This document shows, piece after piece, positions 18,726 to 27,349 of a DNA stretch of 28,410 nucleotides (positions are counted from its first letter, which is position 1; the number at the start of each line of letters is the position of its first letter). The notes beneath the pieces were generated by a model. That model was not told the origin of the DNA, searched no databases, and saw only the letters and a list, made by a program, of their open reading frames with translations. A program made the position numbers and the translations under genes. Where the stretch lies: positions 1 through 28,410 of the forward strand of contig SFLN01000010.1 of assembly GCA_004554555.1 (NCBI GenBank), in the 5' to 3' direction. Origin of the DNA: [Eubacterium] saphenum (GTDB lineage: Bacteria > Bacillota > Clostridia > Oscillospirales > Ruminococcaceae).

Positions 18726-19304
18726 ATGAAACACGAGGTCACGAGTATGTACACAAAAACGGCTTTGTCCAACGCGCTGAAAAAGCGAATGGAAACAAAG
18801 CCGTTTTCAAAAATTACGGTGAGCGATATTATCGCAGACTGCGGTCTGAACCGAAAAACCTTTTACTATCACTTCGAGGATATGCGTGATTTGCTGCGCT
18901 GGACGCTGCGTCACGAGGCGATAAACGTTGTCGAAAGCTTTGATTTCGCGACCGATAACAAGGAGGCAATCCTGTTCGTCGTCGATTATCTTGAGCAAAA
19001 TCAGCACATGCTCAACTGCGTTTATGACGCGGTTGGCAGTGGCGAGCTGAGAATGTTCTTGTACGAAGATTTCAAGAAAATTGCCCGAAAAATCATAACA
19101 ACCGCCGAAAATCAGCTCGGGAAAAGGATTTCCGAGGAATACAAGGATTTGCTGGCGAGTTTTTATACAGACGGTATAGTCGGGATAATCATCGAGTGGC
19201 TCAACGGAAAATTCAAGCTCGAAAAGTCCTCGGCGGTGAGATACGTCACGGATATTTTCAAGGGCAGCCTGACGGGGCTGATTGAGCACGCCGAGAGCGT
19301 TTAA
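18726..19304 (+). CDS. TetR/AcrR-family transcriptional regulator
   Basis: A 192-residue DNA-binding protein. Residues about 10-60 form the TetR helix-turn-helix domain: ALSNALKKRMETKPFSKITV, then SDIIADCGLNRKTFYYHFED with the recognition helix at LNRKTFYYHF. The rest is a helical ligand/dimerisation domain of the kind seen in many clostridial TetR proteins. ATG at 18726 follows AAGGGAG by 7 nt; ATG at codon 8 (MYTKTAL) is an alternative. It diverges from the MMPL gene, the standard layout for a local exporter repressor, so it probably controlled that operon (inference). Its own frame is intact although the target operon is decayed. Its stop codon overlaps that of the convergent rimI. Confidence 0.88.
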   Translation: MKHEVTSMYTKTALSNALKKRMETKPFSKITVSDIIADCGLNRKTFYYHFEDMRDLLRWTLRHEAINVVESFDFATDNKEAILFVVDYLEQNQHMLNCVYDAVGSGELRMFLYEDFKKIARKIITTAENQLGKRISEEYKDLLASFYTDGIVGIIIEWLNGKFKLEKSSAVRYVTDIFKGSLTGLIEHAESV

Positions 19305-19708
19305 AGCCGCGCGCTCATCACAACCGCGTCATCGTCGGGGTAATAATTCCGGCGCAGCGCGATTTGCTCAAAACCCAGTTTTTGGTAAAGCGCAATAGCG
19401 GGCGAGTTTTTGCTCCGAACCTCGAGAAAGCACGCAGCAGCGCCGTTTTCGCGCATTTTTCCAAGCAGCGTGCGCAGCATTTTTTCGGCAATTCCCTGCT
19501 TGCGCCAATCGCTGAGCACGCAGATTTTCAGCAGCTCAGCTTCGTCCGCGACCACCCGCCCGAGCGCGTAGCCGACAATTTTCCCGTCCCGCTCCTCTGT
19601 TTCGAGAATAGAGAGCGGGCTATTTAATTCACATTCGAGCATTTTCTCTGTCCACGGGTTGCCAAAACAGTTTTGCTCAATGTAATATAATTCGTCAATT
19701 ATACCCAA
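19301..19708 (-). CDS. rimI: Ribosomal protein S18-alanine N-acetyltransferase-like GNAT
   Basis: A GNAT acetyltransferase that in the RimI family acetylates the N-terminal alanine of S18. The 135 residues include FGNPWTEKMLECEL, LLKICVLSDWRKQGIAEKML (acetyl-CoA binding R-x-x-G-x-A, about 67-77), ACFLEVRSKNSPAIALYQKL and GFEQIALRRNYYPDDDAVVM, all close to RimI consensus. The only possible start in frame is TTG at 19708, with no good ribosome binding site and an in-frame TAA two codons earlier. The usual first ten or so residues of RimI seem short, so the N-terminus may be slightly truncated or the start unusual. It lies 16 bp after the DUF1015 gene and ends tail-to-tail with the TetR gene (4-bp overlap). 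In many Bacillota rimI sits with tsaB/tsaD; not here. Confidence 0.85.
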   Translation of the reverse strand: MGIIDELYYIEQNCFGNPWTEKMLECELNSPLSILETEERDGKIVGYALGRVVADEAELLKICVLSDWRKQGIAEKMLRTLLGKMRENGAAACFLEVRSKNSPAIALYQKLGFEQIALRRNYYPDDDAVVMSARL

Positions 19709-19724
19709 AGTTATTCAAAAACAC

Positions 19725-20981
19725 TCACTTTTCAACAGAAATTTTCCGCGCCTCGCAGTAAAAACGCTTGTCGTTCGCGTGGCCCATCGAGAAGGTTTTC
19801 CGCGGGAGCGCGCCGTCCTTGACCACGGTCGGGAAAAGCTCGCTTTTTTTCATTGAAGGCAGCAGAAAGCCCATTGCACCGCCGTTCGCGCAGATTTTCC
19901 GCACAACGTCCTCGCCGTGAATGTAATCGACCTCGCCGCCGTTATTCTCGAGGAAATCATCGATAAATCGCTGGAGCGAACCGACCGTGAGGTTGGAATT
20001 TGGCTTTGTAATGCCGAATTTCTCGGTTTTCCCGTTAAACACAACCGAAAATTCCTGCGCGGCTTTCTCTGTTGTAAGACCGAGGTATTCTGTCATTTCT
20101 TTATACAATTTGTCAAAATCAGCATTATATATAACCCTATGTATAGCTTCAAACTCCAGCGCGTCGCAGTGCAGATTGACAACCTCAACCAAAGCGTAGC
20201 GCGCTAAAGCCGCATCGGGACAGCCCTCACGCTTCTTGCGCTCGTAGCACTCCTTGGCGGTTGCAAGCGAGTGGTTGCCGTCGCCCATCGCGTACAGGAG
20301 CACCTCTTCGTTGTTCAAACCGTAGCGCTCGTTGAACAAAGTTTTGTCCGAGAGCCTGTCAAGCGCGGCGAGAACACCGTTTGCGGCTTCCCCGCTCACC
20401 TCGTATCCCTCGAGATGCCCGCCGTTCTGCATCAGCTCAAAGTTGTACAGCTCGGGCAAATCCCGCTCCAGAAGCGGCTCGATGACAGTTTTCTGCGGGT
20501 CGTCGATAAGTATCATTATGTGCGGCAGCTCCAGCGGCGCGTTCAGACGGATTTTTACGCGCGGAGGAATTCGCGCGGCAACCGTCGCCTCGGTCGCGCG
20601 AACCTGCGACTTGCTGCCCTTGTTGTAGTCGTACATTTCGAGGTCGATTGCGCCGATAAGCCCCGGGCGCAGCCGCCCGTCCGCCTGCGTTCTCTTGGTG
20701 AGGACGAAGCAGTTTTTGTGCAATTCAAACAAATCCGATTGCAAATATTCGTTCATTGTGCCGTTAATTTGAGCGACGCGCTGCTCCTCGTCACCGTCCC
20801 CAAGAAACACCTCGGGCAAAATCAACTTCAGAGTTGACGGGGAATTTCCGACGATTTCGGCGGTTTGCTGCCAGTAATCGCGCTCGCCCGTGTACTGGTC
20901 GCACGCGACAACCGACCATTTCGTCATTTCCTCGCTCGTGAGCTTCGGGAGCAGAATGTCCGCTGTTGAAAAAGCTGTCAT
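19725..20981 (-). CDS. DUF1015 (COG4198) family protein
   Basis: A conserved 418-residue bacterial protein of uncharacterised function. Recognised by the N-terminus (ADILLPKLTSEEMTKWSVVA, then CDQYTGERDYWQQ), the middle block RATEATVAARIPPRVKIRLN and the signature YAMGDGNHSLATAKECYE, followed by a C-terminal domain containing DYIHGEDVV and MKKSELFPTVVKDGALPRKT. No signal peptide or membrane segment, so probably cytoplasmic. ATG at 20981 has AAAGGAAGG 6 nt upstream. Relatives are sometimes found near serine biosynthesis genes; no such genes are here. It follows the PAS gene after an A/T-rich 103-bp gap in which no convincing promoter was seen, and precedes rimI by 16 bp. Confidence 0.85.
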   Translation of the reverse strand: MTAFSTADILLPKLTSEEMTKWSVVACDQYTGERDYWQQTAEIVGNSPSTLKLILPEVFLGDGDEEQRVAQINGTMNEYLQSDLFELHKNCFVLTKRTQADGRLRPGLIGAIDLEMYDYNKGSKSQVRATEATVAARIPPRVKIRLNAPLELPHIMILIDDPQKTVIEPLLERDLPELYNFELMQNGGHLEGYEVSGEAANGVLAALDRLSDKTLFNERYGLNNEEVLLYAMGDGNHSLATAKECYERKKREGCPDAALARYALVEVVNLHCDALEFEAIHRVIYNADFDKLYKEMTEYLGLTTEKAAQEFSVVFNGKTEKFGITKPNSNLTVGSLQRFIDDFLENNGGEVDYIHGEDVVRKICANGGAMGFLLPSMKKSELFPTVVKDGALPRKTFSMGHANDKRFYCEARKISVEK

Positions 20982-21084
20982 AAAAACCTTCCTTTATTAT
21001 ACATTTTGATATATTTACTGAAAATTCTACCAACTGCAACAATACAATTCGCAAAATTTCAACAAAATATTACATTTCATTAAT

Positions 21085-21462
21085 TTAACCAATATCATAA
21101 AGCTTCATAGTTTCGGGATTTCGGAACTCATGTTTCTCATAGTAGCCGATAAGTTCATCGTCTTCACCGCGTAGCGCGACCATATAAACGTCCTTGTTTT
21201 CCCTATCGTTGTGGTAGGTGAACACGAAATTGTTGTCGGGACTTTTGGCGAACCACTCGACAACCTCGCGGATTTTCGCGTTGGACTCGGCATTGTGGCA
21301 GTCGAAAATGCTTGTTCCAACCAGCTCGCCGTGCTTTCGGTAACGCTCGCGCGCGGATTTGTTCATATAGATAATCTCGTGGCGCAGGTTGCAGATAACC
21401 ACGGCGCACCTGTCCTGCTCGACGATGCTTTTAAAATAAGGAGCTAAGCTGTTGTTTTCCAT
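21085..21462 (-). CDS. Single-domain PAS sensor protein
   Basis: A small cytoplasmic PAS-domain protein of 125 residues from the chosen start. PAS features in order: an N-terminal helix (LAPYFKSIVEQDR), the beta-strand pair CAVVICNLRHEIIYMNKSAR, ERYRKHGELVGTSIFDCHNA with a Cys-His pair, the long helix region KIREVVEWFAKSPDN, and the closing strands FVFTYHNDRENKDVYMVALR and LIGYYEKHEFRNPE. No effector domain is attached. I start at ATG 21462 (MENNSLAPYF) because GAGAGG stands 7 nt upstream; longer versions run into polA. That start is 10 bp after the polA stop codon, so the genes are almost certainly co-transcribed. Ligand and partner are unknown; the DCHN motif might hold a cofactor (speculative). 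Confidence 0.82.
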   Translation of the reverse strand: MENNSLAPYFKSIVEQDRCAVVICNLRHEIIYMNKSARERYRKHGELVGTSIFDCHNAESNAKIREVVEWFAKSPDNNFVFTYHNDRENKDVYMVALRGEDDELIGYYEKHEFRNPETMKLYDIG

Positions 21463-21472
21463 AATTTTCCTC

Positions 21473-23965
21473 TCAATGCACATCATACCAGGTTTTACCA
21501 ATTTTAGCGTCACAAGGCAGCGGCACGCCGAGCTTCACCGCGTTTTCCATTTCCTCGCGCAGAATTTTTTCTGCGTCCTCGGCGAGATTTTCGGGCGCTT
21601 CGACAATCAGCTCATCATGAACCTGCAAAATCAGCCGAGCCTCGGGCAGCTCCCGCTTGAGCCGGTTGTACACCTTAATCATCGCGATTTTGATGATATC
21701 GGCGGCGGTGCCTTGAATGGGCGTGTTCATCGCGATGCGCTTCCCGAGTGCCTTGACGGTCTTGTTGGTCGCGAGAATTTCGGGGATAAAGCGCCGTCTG
21801 CCGAAAAATGTGACCGCGTAACCCGTCGCTTCGGCGGATTTTACAACATTTTCCATATACTGCTTTACGCCCGAAAAATGCTCGAGATAATCCTCGATGT
21901 ACTTTTTCGCCTCGGCAACCGTCGAGCCGATGTCCTTCGCGAGCGAGAACGCGCCGATGCCGTACACGATGCCGAAATTCACGGCTTTTGCCTTGCGGCG
22001 GGTGTCCGCGTCAATCCACTCCTCTGGCAGCCCGAACACACTCGCGGCAGTTTCCGTGTGGATATCGCGCCCCTCCTCGAACGTTTTCGTCATCACCTGG
22101 TCGTGCGCAAGCGCCGCGAGAACGCGCAACTCGATTTGGCTGTAATCCGCGTCACAGAGCAGTTTCCCGTCACCCGCGGTGAAAAATTTGCGGAAATTCC
22201 GACCGATTTCGGTGCGCACGGGAATGTTCTGAATATTTGGCTCAGCGGAACTTATGCGCCCCGTGCGCGTTTCGGTCTGCTTGAACGTCGTGTACATTCG
22301 CCCGTCCTCGGAAACCGCGCCGAGAAGCCCCTTGACGTAGGTGTTGTACAGCTTCGAGAGCTTGCGCCAGTCGAGGATTTTGCGGACGATGGGGTGATAT
22401 TTCTCGATTTCCTCGAGGGTATCGCTGTCCGTGGACCAGCCGGTTTTGCGCTTTTTTCCCGCGGGCAGCCCGAGCTCCTCGAAGAGCACCGTGCCGATTT
22501 GTTTGGGGCTGCCGACGTTGAATTTATGTCCCGCGAGCTCGAAAATTTCGCTCTCGATTTCGGCGATTTTCGGGAGAATTTCCTCGCCAAACGCGGTCAA
22601 GCTGTCAGCGTCCGCGGCAATTCCTACTATTTCCATCGATGAAAGGACTTCAGCGAGCGGGATTTCGATTTCGCGCAGGACTTTCAGCATTCCGTTCGCG
22701 CAAATCTCGCTGAAAAGCGCTTTGCAGAGCCGTTCTAAACGCTCGTACGGTTCACCGTCAACGCCGTATTTCTCATAAAGCCGCGCCAGCTCATAATCCT
22801 TCGCGTTCACGTCCAGCAGATACGCCGCCAAAGTCGCGTCAAAAGTCACGTTTTTCAGCTCGACATTCTGCTTCAGACAGCGATAAAACAGCAATTTTGC
22901 GTTATCCGTGTGCTTCGGCTCGTCGTTTTGGAGAACTTCAAGCGGGTTTTCAAGACGCTCGTTTCCCCTATAAACAACAATTTCGTCATTTTCCACAAAA
23001 ACCGTGAGCGCGTCTTCATCGAAAACAGCGTCATCGGCAACAATCGGCGGTACATCAAGCTTTTCTGCGGTTTTAGGAGCAGCGATTTCAACCTTTTTTG
23101 CGGCTGTTCCGTCAAGACCGAGCTTTTTGACCGCGTTGTTCATTTCCAGTTCCTGTAAAATTCCTTTGGCAGTTTCCTTGTCGCCCTCGCCGATGATGTA
23201 ATCGTCAAGATTCTCTGAAATCGGCGCTGTTAAGCAAATCTCGCCGAGTTTTCTCGATAATTCGGCGCTGTCTTTTCCCGCCTCAAGCTTTTTCCTTATA
23301 CTTGGAGTAATCTCAATTTCGTCAATATGCTGATAGATATAATCAACGGTATGGTACTTTTGCACAAGAGAAAGTGCGGATTTTTCACCGATACCGGCAA
23401 CTCCGGGGATATTGTCGGAGCTGTCGCCCATCAGTGCCTTCACCTCGAGCATCTCGCGCGGCTCAACGCCGTAGACCTCGCGGATTTTCTCGGGAGTGTA
23501 AAAAACGTCCTCCTTGTTCGCAGCGAGCCGCACCGTTACACGCTCTCCGACAAGCTGAAAGCTGTCTCGGTCGCCCGTGCTGATAAGGCACTCGCCGCCT
23601 TTTTCCGAGCAAACGCGCGAAAGCGTGCCGATGATATCGTCCGCTTCGTAGCCCTCGCACTCCACGATTTTCACGCCGAGCGCCCGCAGAATGTCCTTGA
23701 TAAGCGGCATCTGCATCGCAAGCTCGTCGGGCATTTTGTGTCGTCCCGCCTTGTACTCGGTGAACATTTTGTGGCGGAAAGTCGGAGATTTCAGGTCAAA
23801 CGCTGCAGCAATCCTGTCGGGATTTTCCTCCTTCACCAGCTTCATATAGATGTTCAAAAAGCCCGTGAGCGCGTTTGTGAACACGCCTTTCTTGTTTGAA
23901 AGCAACCTTATCCCGTAAAACGCGCGGTTCATGATGCTGTTTCCGTCAATCAAAAGAAGCTTCAT
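21473..23965 (-). CDS. polA: DNA polymerase I
   Basis: Fills gaps, removes RNA primers and works in excision repair. The 830 residues comprise three parts. The 5' nuclease domain (1 to about 290) has LLIDGNSIMNRAFYG, EGYEADDIIGTLSR, STGDRDSFQL and ALMGDSSDNIPGVAGIGEK. The 3' exonuclease-like domain (about 290-460) lacks the Asp-x-Glu of exonuclease motif I. The polymerase domain has DYSQIELRVLAALAH (motif A), RRKAKAVNFGIVYGIGAF (motif B) and QVHDELIVEAP (motif C). Length and loss of proofreading residues resemble Thermus- and Bacillus-type Pol I. ATG at 23965 has AAGGAG about 8 nt upstream. It lies 33 bp after the Gx transporter gene and 10 bp before the PAS gene. Confidence 0.98.
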   Translation of the reverse strand: MKLLLIDGNSIMNRAFYGIRLLSNKKGVFTNALTGFLNIYMKLVKEENPDRIAAAFDLKSPTFRHKMFTEYKAGRHKMPDELAMQMPLIKDILRALGVKIVECEGYEADDIIGTLSRVCSEKGGECLISTGDRDSFQLVGERVTVRLAANKEDVFYTPEKIREVYGVEPREMLEVKALMGDSSDNIPGVAGIGEKSALSLVQKYHTVDYIYQHIDEIEITPSIRKKLEAGKDSAELSRKLGEICLTAPISENLDDYIIGEGDKETAKGILQELEMNNAVKKLGLDGTAAKKVEIAAPKTAEKLDVPPIVADDAVFDEDALTVFVENDEIVVYRGNERLENPLEVLQNDEPKHTDNAKLLFYRCLKQNVELKNVTFDATLAAYLLDVNAKDYELARLYEKYGVDGEPYERLERLCKALFSEICANGMLKVLREIEIPLAEVLSSMEIVGIAADADSLTAFGEEILPKIAEIESEIFELAGHKFNVGSPKQIGTVLFEELGLPAGKKRKTGWSTDSDTLEEIEKYHPIVRKILDWRKLSKLYNTYVKGLLGAVSEDGRMYTTFKQTETRTGRISSAEPNIQNIPVRTEIGRNFRKFFTAGDGKLLCDADYSQIELRVLAALAHDQVMTKTFEEGRDIHTETAASVFGLPEEWIDADTRRKAKAVNFGIVYGIGAFSLAKDIGSTVAEAKKYIEDYLEHFSGVKQYMENVVKSAEATGYAVTFFGRRRFIPEILATNKTVKALGKRIAMNTPIQGTAADIIKIAMIKVYNRLKRELPEARLILQVHDELIVEAPENLAEDAEKILREEMENAVKLGVPLPCDAKIGKTWYDVH

Positions 23966-23998
23966 TATTATACTCCTTGTAATCTATTTTGTGCAAAA

Positions 23999-24556
23999 TC
24001 ACGAAAGTCTGATGTTCTCAATAAATTTTCTCGGCAGTTTTTTGAGCAAAAGCATCGTGAGAAATCCCGTAAAAATGCCGCCGATAACCGCCGACGCAAG
24101 CAGCACGGGCGTGTACGCGAGCACAAATTTTGAGCCGTAGAAAAGGATTGCCACGAGCAGCTGCCCCGCGATGTGAAAAATCGCGCCGCAAACCGCCGTG
24201 AACGGGAGAAACTGCAGGTCGAACGGGAACTCTGCTTTGCCTTTCGGGAAAAGGCTTCGCGCCGCGAACATCGCCGTGCACGCGAGCACTCCCCCCGCCA
24301 GCCCGTAAGCCGCGCTCAGAAGCGAACCCGTGACCAGCGCCGCCAGAAAACAGCGCAAAACCGCGATTATGTACGCGTCGTAAACGCGCCACACGCCGCC
24401 GATGTACAGCACGAAAAGCGTCACGATGTTGCCCAGTCCCACGCGTATTCCCGGTATCGGCACGAACGGCGGCAAAAGCGTTTCCAGCGCGGAAAGCGCC
24501 GCTGCGAAGCAGATAAAAAGCGCTTCTACGCAGAGTTTTTTCACGGTCATTTTCAC
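23999..24556 (-). CDS. Gx transporter / heptaprenyl-diphosphate synthase component I-like membrane protein
   Basis: A hydrophobic 185-residue protein with about five or six membrane helices. The pattern IRVGLGNIVTLFVLYIGG, VLRCFLAALVTGSLLSAAYG and the late IFHIAGQLLVAILFYG match the Gx transporter family (also annotated Hpre_diP_synt_I), which resembles the substrate-binding S components of ECF vitamin transporters. Substrate is unknown. I keep the GTG start at 24556: GAGGGA lies 6 nt upstream and the start overlaps the stop of the preceding gene (GTGA), meaning translational coupling. ATG at 24550 is an alternative. The FMN-binding and NusG-like genes that often accompany it are not present here. 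Confidence 0.78.
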   Translation of the reverse strand: MKMTVKKLCVEALFICFAAALSALETLLPPFVPIPGIRVGLGNIVTLFVLYIGGVWRVYDAYIIAVLRCFLAALVTGSLLSAAYGLAGGVLACTAMFAARSLFPKGKAEFPFDLQFLPFTAVCGAIFHIAGQLLVAILFYGSKFVLAYTPVLLASAVIGGIFTGFLTMLLLKKLPRKFIENIRLS

Positions 24557-25170
24557 GGGCTGTCCCTCAAAATATCAGAAAGCCTGTTCGCAAGTTCGCG
24601 CATTTCGCTCGTGAGCTGCGGCAGCTTCGGAAGCTCCTCGTCGCCCGTGAAATTCTCGATAATCGGCGCGTCCGACGGCTTTTCATCGGCGAGCGCGCGC
24701 AAAAGCGTGTAGTCCTCGCGCTTGATGAGCCGTGCCGAATAGCCCGCCAGAAACTCCTTGCAAAACCAGCACCTAAGGCTCACGCAAGCCGCCGCAAAGC
24801 CAATCAGCATTATCCCGCCGCAAACTCCGTAGGCGGGCTCCCGCGTGAGGATACAAGCGATAATTCCCGCCGCCGCGACAAGAAAATCCAGTATGCACGA
24901 GAGCGTTTTCACCGCGGTTGTCCCGCCTGCCGCAAAGAACGCCGCAACAAGCAGAATTCCCGTGCAAATCGCCACGGGCACTGCTCCCGAAAAGCCCCAT
25001 ATAAAGCCAATCGCCGCGCAAATCACGCAAACGCCGAGCTGAACGTAAAAGCACGCTCTGATGATTTTGCGCAGCTTCGCGAGCTTTCGCTTTTTTGACG
25101 CAGCAAAATCCTCGGCAACAGCGCCCGTTGTGTAAAAATGAATGAGCTTTTTCTTCGTTTTGTAAGTCAT
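24553..25170 (-). CDS. Unrecognised four-helix membrane protein, coupled to the Gx transporter
   Basis: I do not recognise a family. The 205 residues begin with a basic N-terminus (MTYKTKKKLIHFYTTGAVAE, then KKRKLAKLRK). Four hydrophobic segments follow: about 39-60 (FYVQLGVCVICAAIGFIWGF), 62-82 (VAICTGILLVAAFFAAGG), 86-106 (ILDFLVAAAGIIACIL) and 112-133 (GVCGGIMLIGFAAACVSL). A charged, proline-containing cytoplasmic tail of about 65 residues ends the protein. It starts 20 bp after nadE and its TGA overlaps the GTG of the Gx transporter gene, so the two proteins are probably made together and might form one complex (inference). Coding potential is supported by operon position and gene overlap rather than by homology. 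Confidence 0.75.
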   Translation of the reverse strand: MTYKTKKKLIHFYTTGAVAEDFAASKKRKLAKLRKIIRACFYVQLGVCVICAAIGFIWGFSGAVPVAICTGILLVAAFFAAGGTTAVKTLSCILDFLVAAAGIIACILTREPAYGVCGGIMLIGFAAACVSLRCWFCKEFLAGYSARLIKREDYTLLRALADEKPSDAPIIENFTGDEELPKLPQLTSEMRELANRLSDILRDSP

Positions 25171-25190
25171 CTGAAACGCCCTTGTCCCGT

Positions 25191-27095
25191 TTATTCTTCA
25201 ATATTTTCCAACCAAAGCGCAGCCTCCGCGTCACTCGGCATTCTGAGGTCACCTCTCGGGGAAACCGCCGCAGAACCGATTTTAACGCCGTCCGGCAGGC
25301 AGCTGCGCTTGAACTGCTGAGCGAAAAAGCGCTTGTAGAAAATCTTTTCCCACTTGAGAATTATTTCATCGGAATAAGCGCCGTTGAACGCGTACTTCGC
25401 GAGGCGGTAAACCTTGCTCGGCGTAAAGCCGTATCTGATGCCGTAGTACAGGAAGAAGTCGTGCAGCTCATAAGGTCCGACCAAATCCTCGGTTTTCTGC
25501 GAAATCTCGCCGTTTTCCGCAGGCAGCAGCTCGGGGCTTACCGGCGTGTCCAGAATATCGCCGAGAGCTGTTTTCAAGCGCTCGTCCTCGGCGCTGTCCA
25601 TACAATACCGCACGATATGCCGAACCAGCGTTTTCGGAACGGACGAATTCACGCCGTACATACTTATGTGGTCGCCGTTGTAGGTTGCCCAGCCGAGCGC
25701 AAGCTCCGACAAATCGCCCGTTCCGACAACCATTCCGTTCAAATCGTTCGCCAAATCCATCAGCACCTGCGTTCTCTCACGAGCCTGCGCGTTTTCATAG
25801 GCAACGTTGTAGTTGTTTTCATCGTGTTCAATGTCCTTGAGGTGCGACTTCACGGTAGCGGTTATGTCAATCAGCCTGAAATCCACGCCAAGCGCCGTGC
25901 AGAGCAGCTCCGCGTTGGATTTAGTGCGGGTTGTTGTGCCAAAACAAGGCATCGAAACGGCGGTGATATCGGTCATCGGTCTGCCCAAAACCTTCAGCGC
26001 TTCAACGCTCGCCAGCAGCGCCAGACAAGAGTCCAAGCCGCCCGAAATGCCGATGAGCAGCTTTTGGCAGTGCGTGTGCTTAACCCGCTTTGCGAGAGCG
26101 TGCGCCTGCATTGCGAGAATTTTTGAGCAGCGCGAGTTGTTTGCGCTTCCCTCGGCGGCGGGAACAAACGGCAGCGGCGCGATTTTACGGGTGAGCTTGG
26201 TCTGCTCGGTGAACAGAACAAACTGCGCGTCACTCTCGGAGCAGCGCCCGCGGAAGGTGGTGTTGCGCATTCTCTCGGCAGAAAGCAGAGAAACATCGAT
26301 TTCGGTTATCGTTAAGCCGTTGGTGTAGAGCTGCCCTTCGGCGAGGAGCTTGCCGTTCTCGGCGATAATTCTTGCACCGCCGAAAACAAGGTCTGTCGTG
26401 GACTCGCCCTCGCCCGCTCCCGCGAAGATATACCCGCAGATAAGCCGCGCGGACTGCCCTTTTACAAGGCTTTCGCGGTACTCCTCCTTGCCGACAAGCT
26501 CGTTTGAAGCGGAGAGATTGAGGATAATCGTAGCGCCGTCAAGAGCTTCCTTAATCGAAGGCGGCTCGGGCGACCACAGATCCTCGCAAACCTCGACGGC
26601 AAGCGAGAGTTCGGGGATATTCTCACACGAGAAAACCAGTCCCGAACCGAACGGCACAACCGCGCCGAACAGCTTTATATCGCGCTTTTGGCTGTCGGCG
26701 GGAGTGAACCAGCGCATTTCGTAAAACTCGTTATAGTTCGGGAGAAATTTCTTCGGGACAACGCCAAGGACGCGACCGTTTTGCAAAACCACGGCGCAGT
26801 TGTAGAGCTCACCGTCGACGCGAAGCGGCGCTCCGACCGCCACAACGATATCCTTGCCTTTTGAAGCGGCGAGGATTTTTTCGAGAGCGTTTTCCGCGCC
26901 GTCAAGGAGTGTTTTCGACAAGAACAAATCCGCGCAGGTGTAGCCCGTCACGCAAAGCTCGGGGAGCGCGAGAATTTTCACGCCCGCGGCGCTTGCTTCG
27001 TTGATAAGCTCGATGATTTTTTCCGCGTTATAGGTGCAGTTTGCGACCTTTAAATCGGGCGTTCCCGCCGCGCATTTTATAAAACCGTCTTTCAT
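25191..27095 (-). CDS. nadE: Glutamine-dependent NAD+ synthetase
   Basis: Final step of NAD synthesis: amidates nicotinic acid adenine dinucleotide with ATP and ammonia from glutamine. The 634 residues have an N-terminal nitrilase-type glutaminase domain (1 to about 290) with the catalytic Glu in LALPELCVTGYTC, Lys in VPKKFLPNYNEFYE and Cys in AVEVCEDLWSPEPPS. The C-terminal synthetase has the PP-loop LLIGISGGLDSCLAL and GTGDLSELALGWATYNGDH. It is the long two-domain type, as in Mycobacterium, rather than the short ammonia-dependent Bacillus type. ATG at 27095 is preceded by GGAAGG about 8 nt upstream. It is the first gene of the minus-strand run toward polA, with the best promoter about 390-415 bp upstream. 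Confidence 0.97.
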   Translation of the reverse strand: MKDGFIKCAAGTPDLKVANCTYNAEKIIELINEASAAGVKILALPELCVTGYTCADLFLSKTLLDGAENALEKILAASKGKDIVVAVGAPLRVDGELYNCAVVLQNGRVLGVVPKKFLPNYNEFYEMRWFTPADSQKRDIKLFGAVVPFGSGLVFSCENIPELSLAVEVCEDLWSPEPPSIKEALDGATIILNLSASNELVGKEEYRESLVKGQSARLICGYIFAGAGEGESTTDLVFGGARIIAENGKLLAEGQLYTNGLTITEIDVSLLSAERMRNTTFRGRCSESDAQFVLFTEQTKLTRKIAPLPFVPAAEGSANNSRCSKILAMQAHALAKRVKHTHCQKLLIGISGGLDSCLALLASVEALKVLGRPMTDITAVSMPCFGTTTRTKSNAELLCTALGVDFRLIDITATVKSHLKDIEHDENNYNVAYENAQARERTQVLMDLANDLNGMVVGTGDLSELALGWATYNGDHISMYGVNSSVPKTLVRHIVRYCMDSAEDERLKTALGDILDTPVSPELLPAENGEISQKTEDLVGPYELHDFFLYYGIRYGFTPSKVYRLAKYAFNGAYSDEIILKWEKIFYKRFFAQQFKRSCLPDGVKIGSAAVSPRGDLRMPSDAEAALWLENIEE

Positions 27096-27142
27096 AAAAT
27101 CAACCTTCCGAAATTTAATTATAATACATTTTCGTGGCTACT

Positions 27143-27282
27143 CACGCGAAGCGTACAAAAGTCTTTTTGAAAATCCAAAAAACTTTTTCTTCAGAAAAAG
27201 TTTTTTGGCCGCCGGAGGCACTCGCGGCGAAGCCGCGGACTAGAGCGCGAAGCGCGACCACTCGGCGCGAAGCGCAAAATCA
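27143..27282 (-). repeat. Hairpin repeat element, copy 3 (reverse orientation, shortened)
   Basis: Read on the minus strand it has GC mini-hairpins with GAGT or TAGT separators, CCTCCGGCGG, then arms CCAAAAAACTTTTT/AAAAAGTTTTTTGG around CTGAAG (27175-27208), then CAAAAAGACTTTTGTACGCTTCGCG. The GGGGAA...CCCC modules of copies 1 and 2 are absent. It lies in the untranslated leader of nadE in the same direction as nadE. The stem ends differ from the other copies on both arms in compensatory fashion. Confidence 0.85.
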
Positions 27283-27349
27283 AAAAAGAACGCTTTAGCA
27301 AAGTAATCTTTCACAAACCGACTTGAAATCCGGTTAGCGACCATTGCCA

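Noticed and set aside
20982..21084. Promoter in the 103-bp gap before the DUF1015 gene
   Set aside because: A TATAAT with a weak -35 lies so close to the ribosome binding site that the transcript would lose it; other hexamer pairs have poor spacing.
21463..21513. Extended N-terminus of the PAS protein
   Set aside because: The longer version lies in the end of polA and lacks a ribosome binding site; ATG at 21462 has GAGAGG at the right distance.
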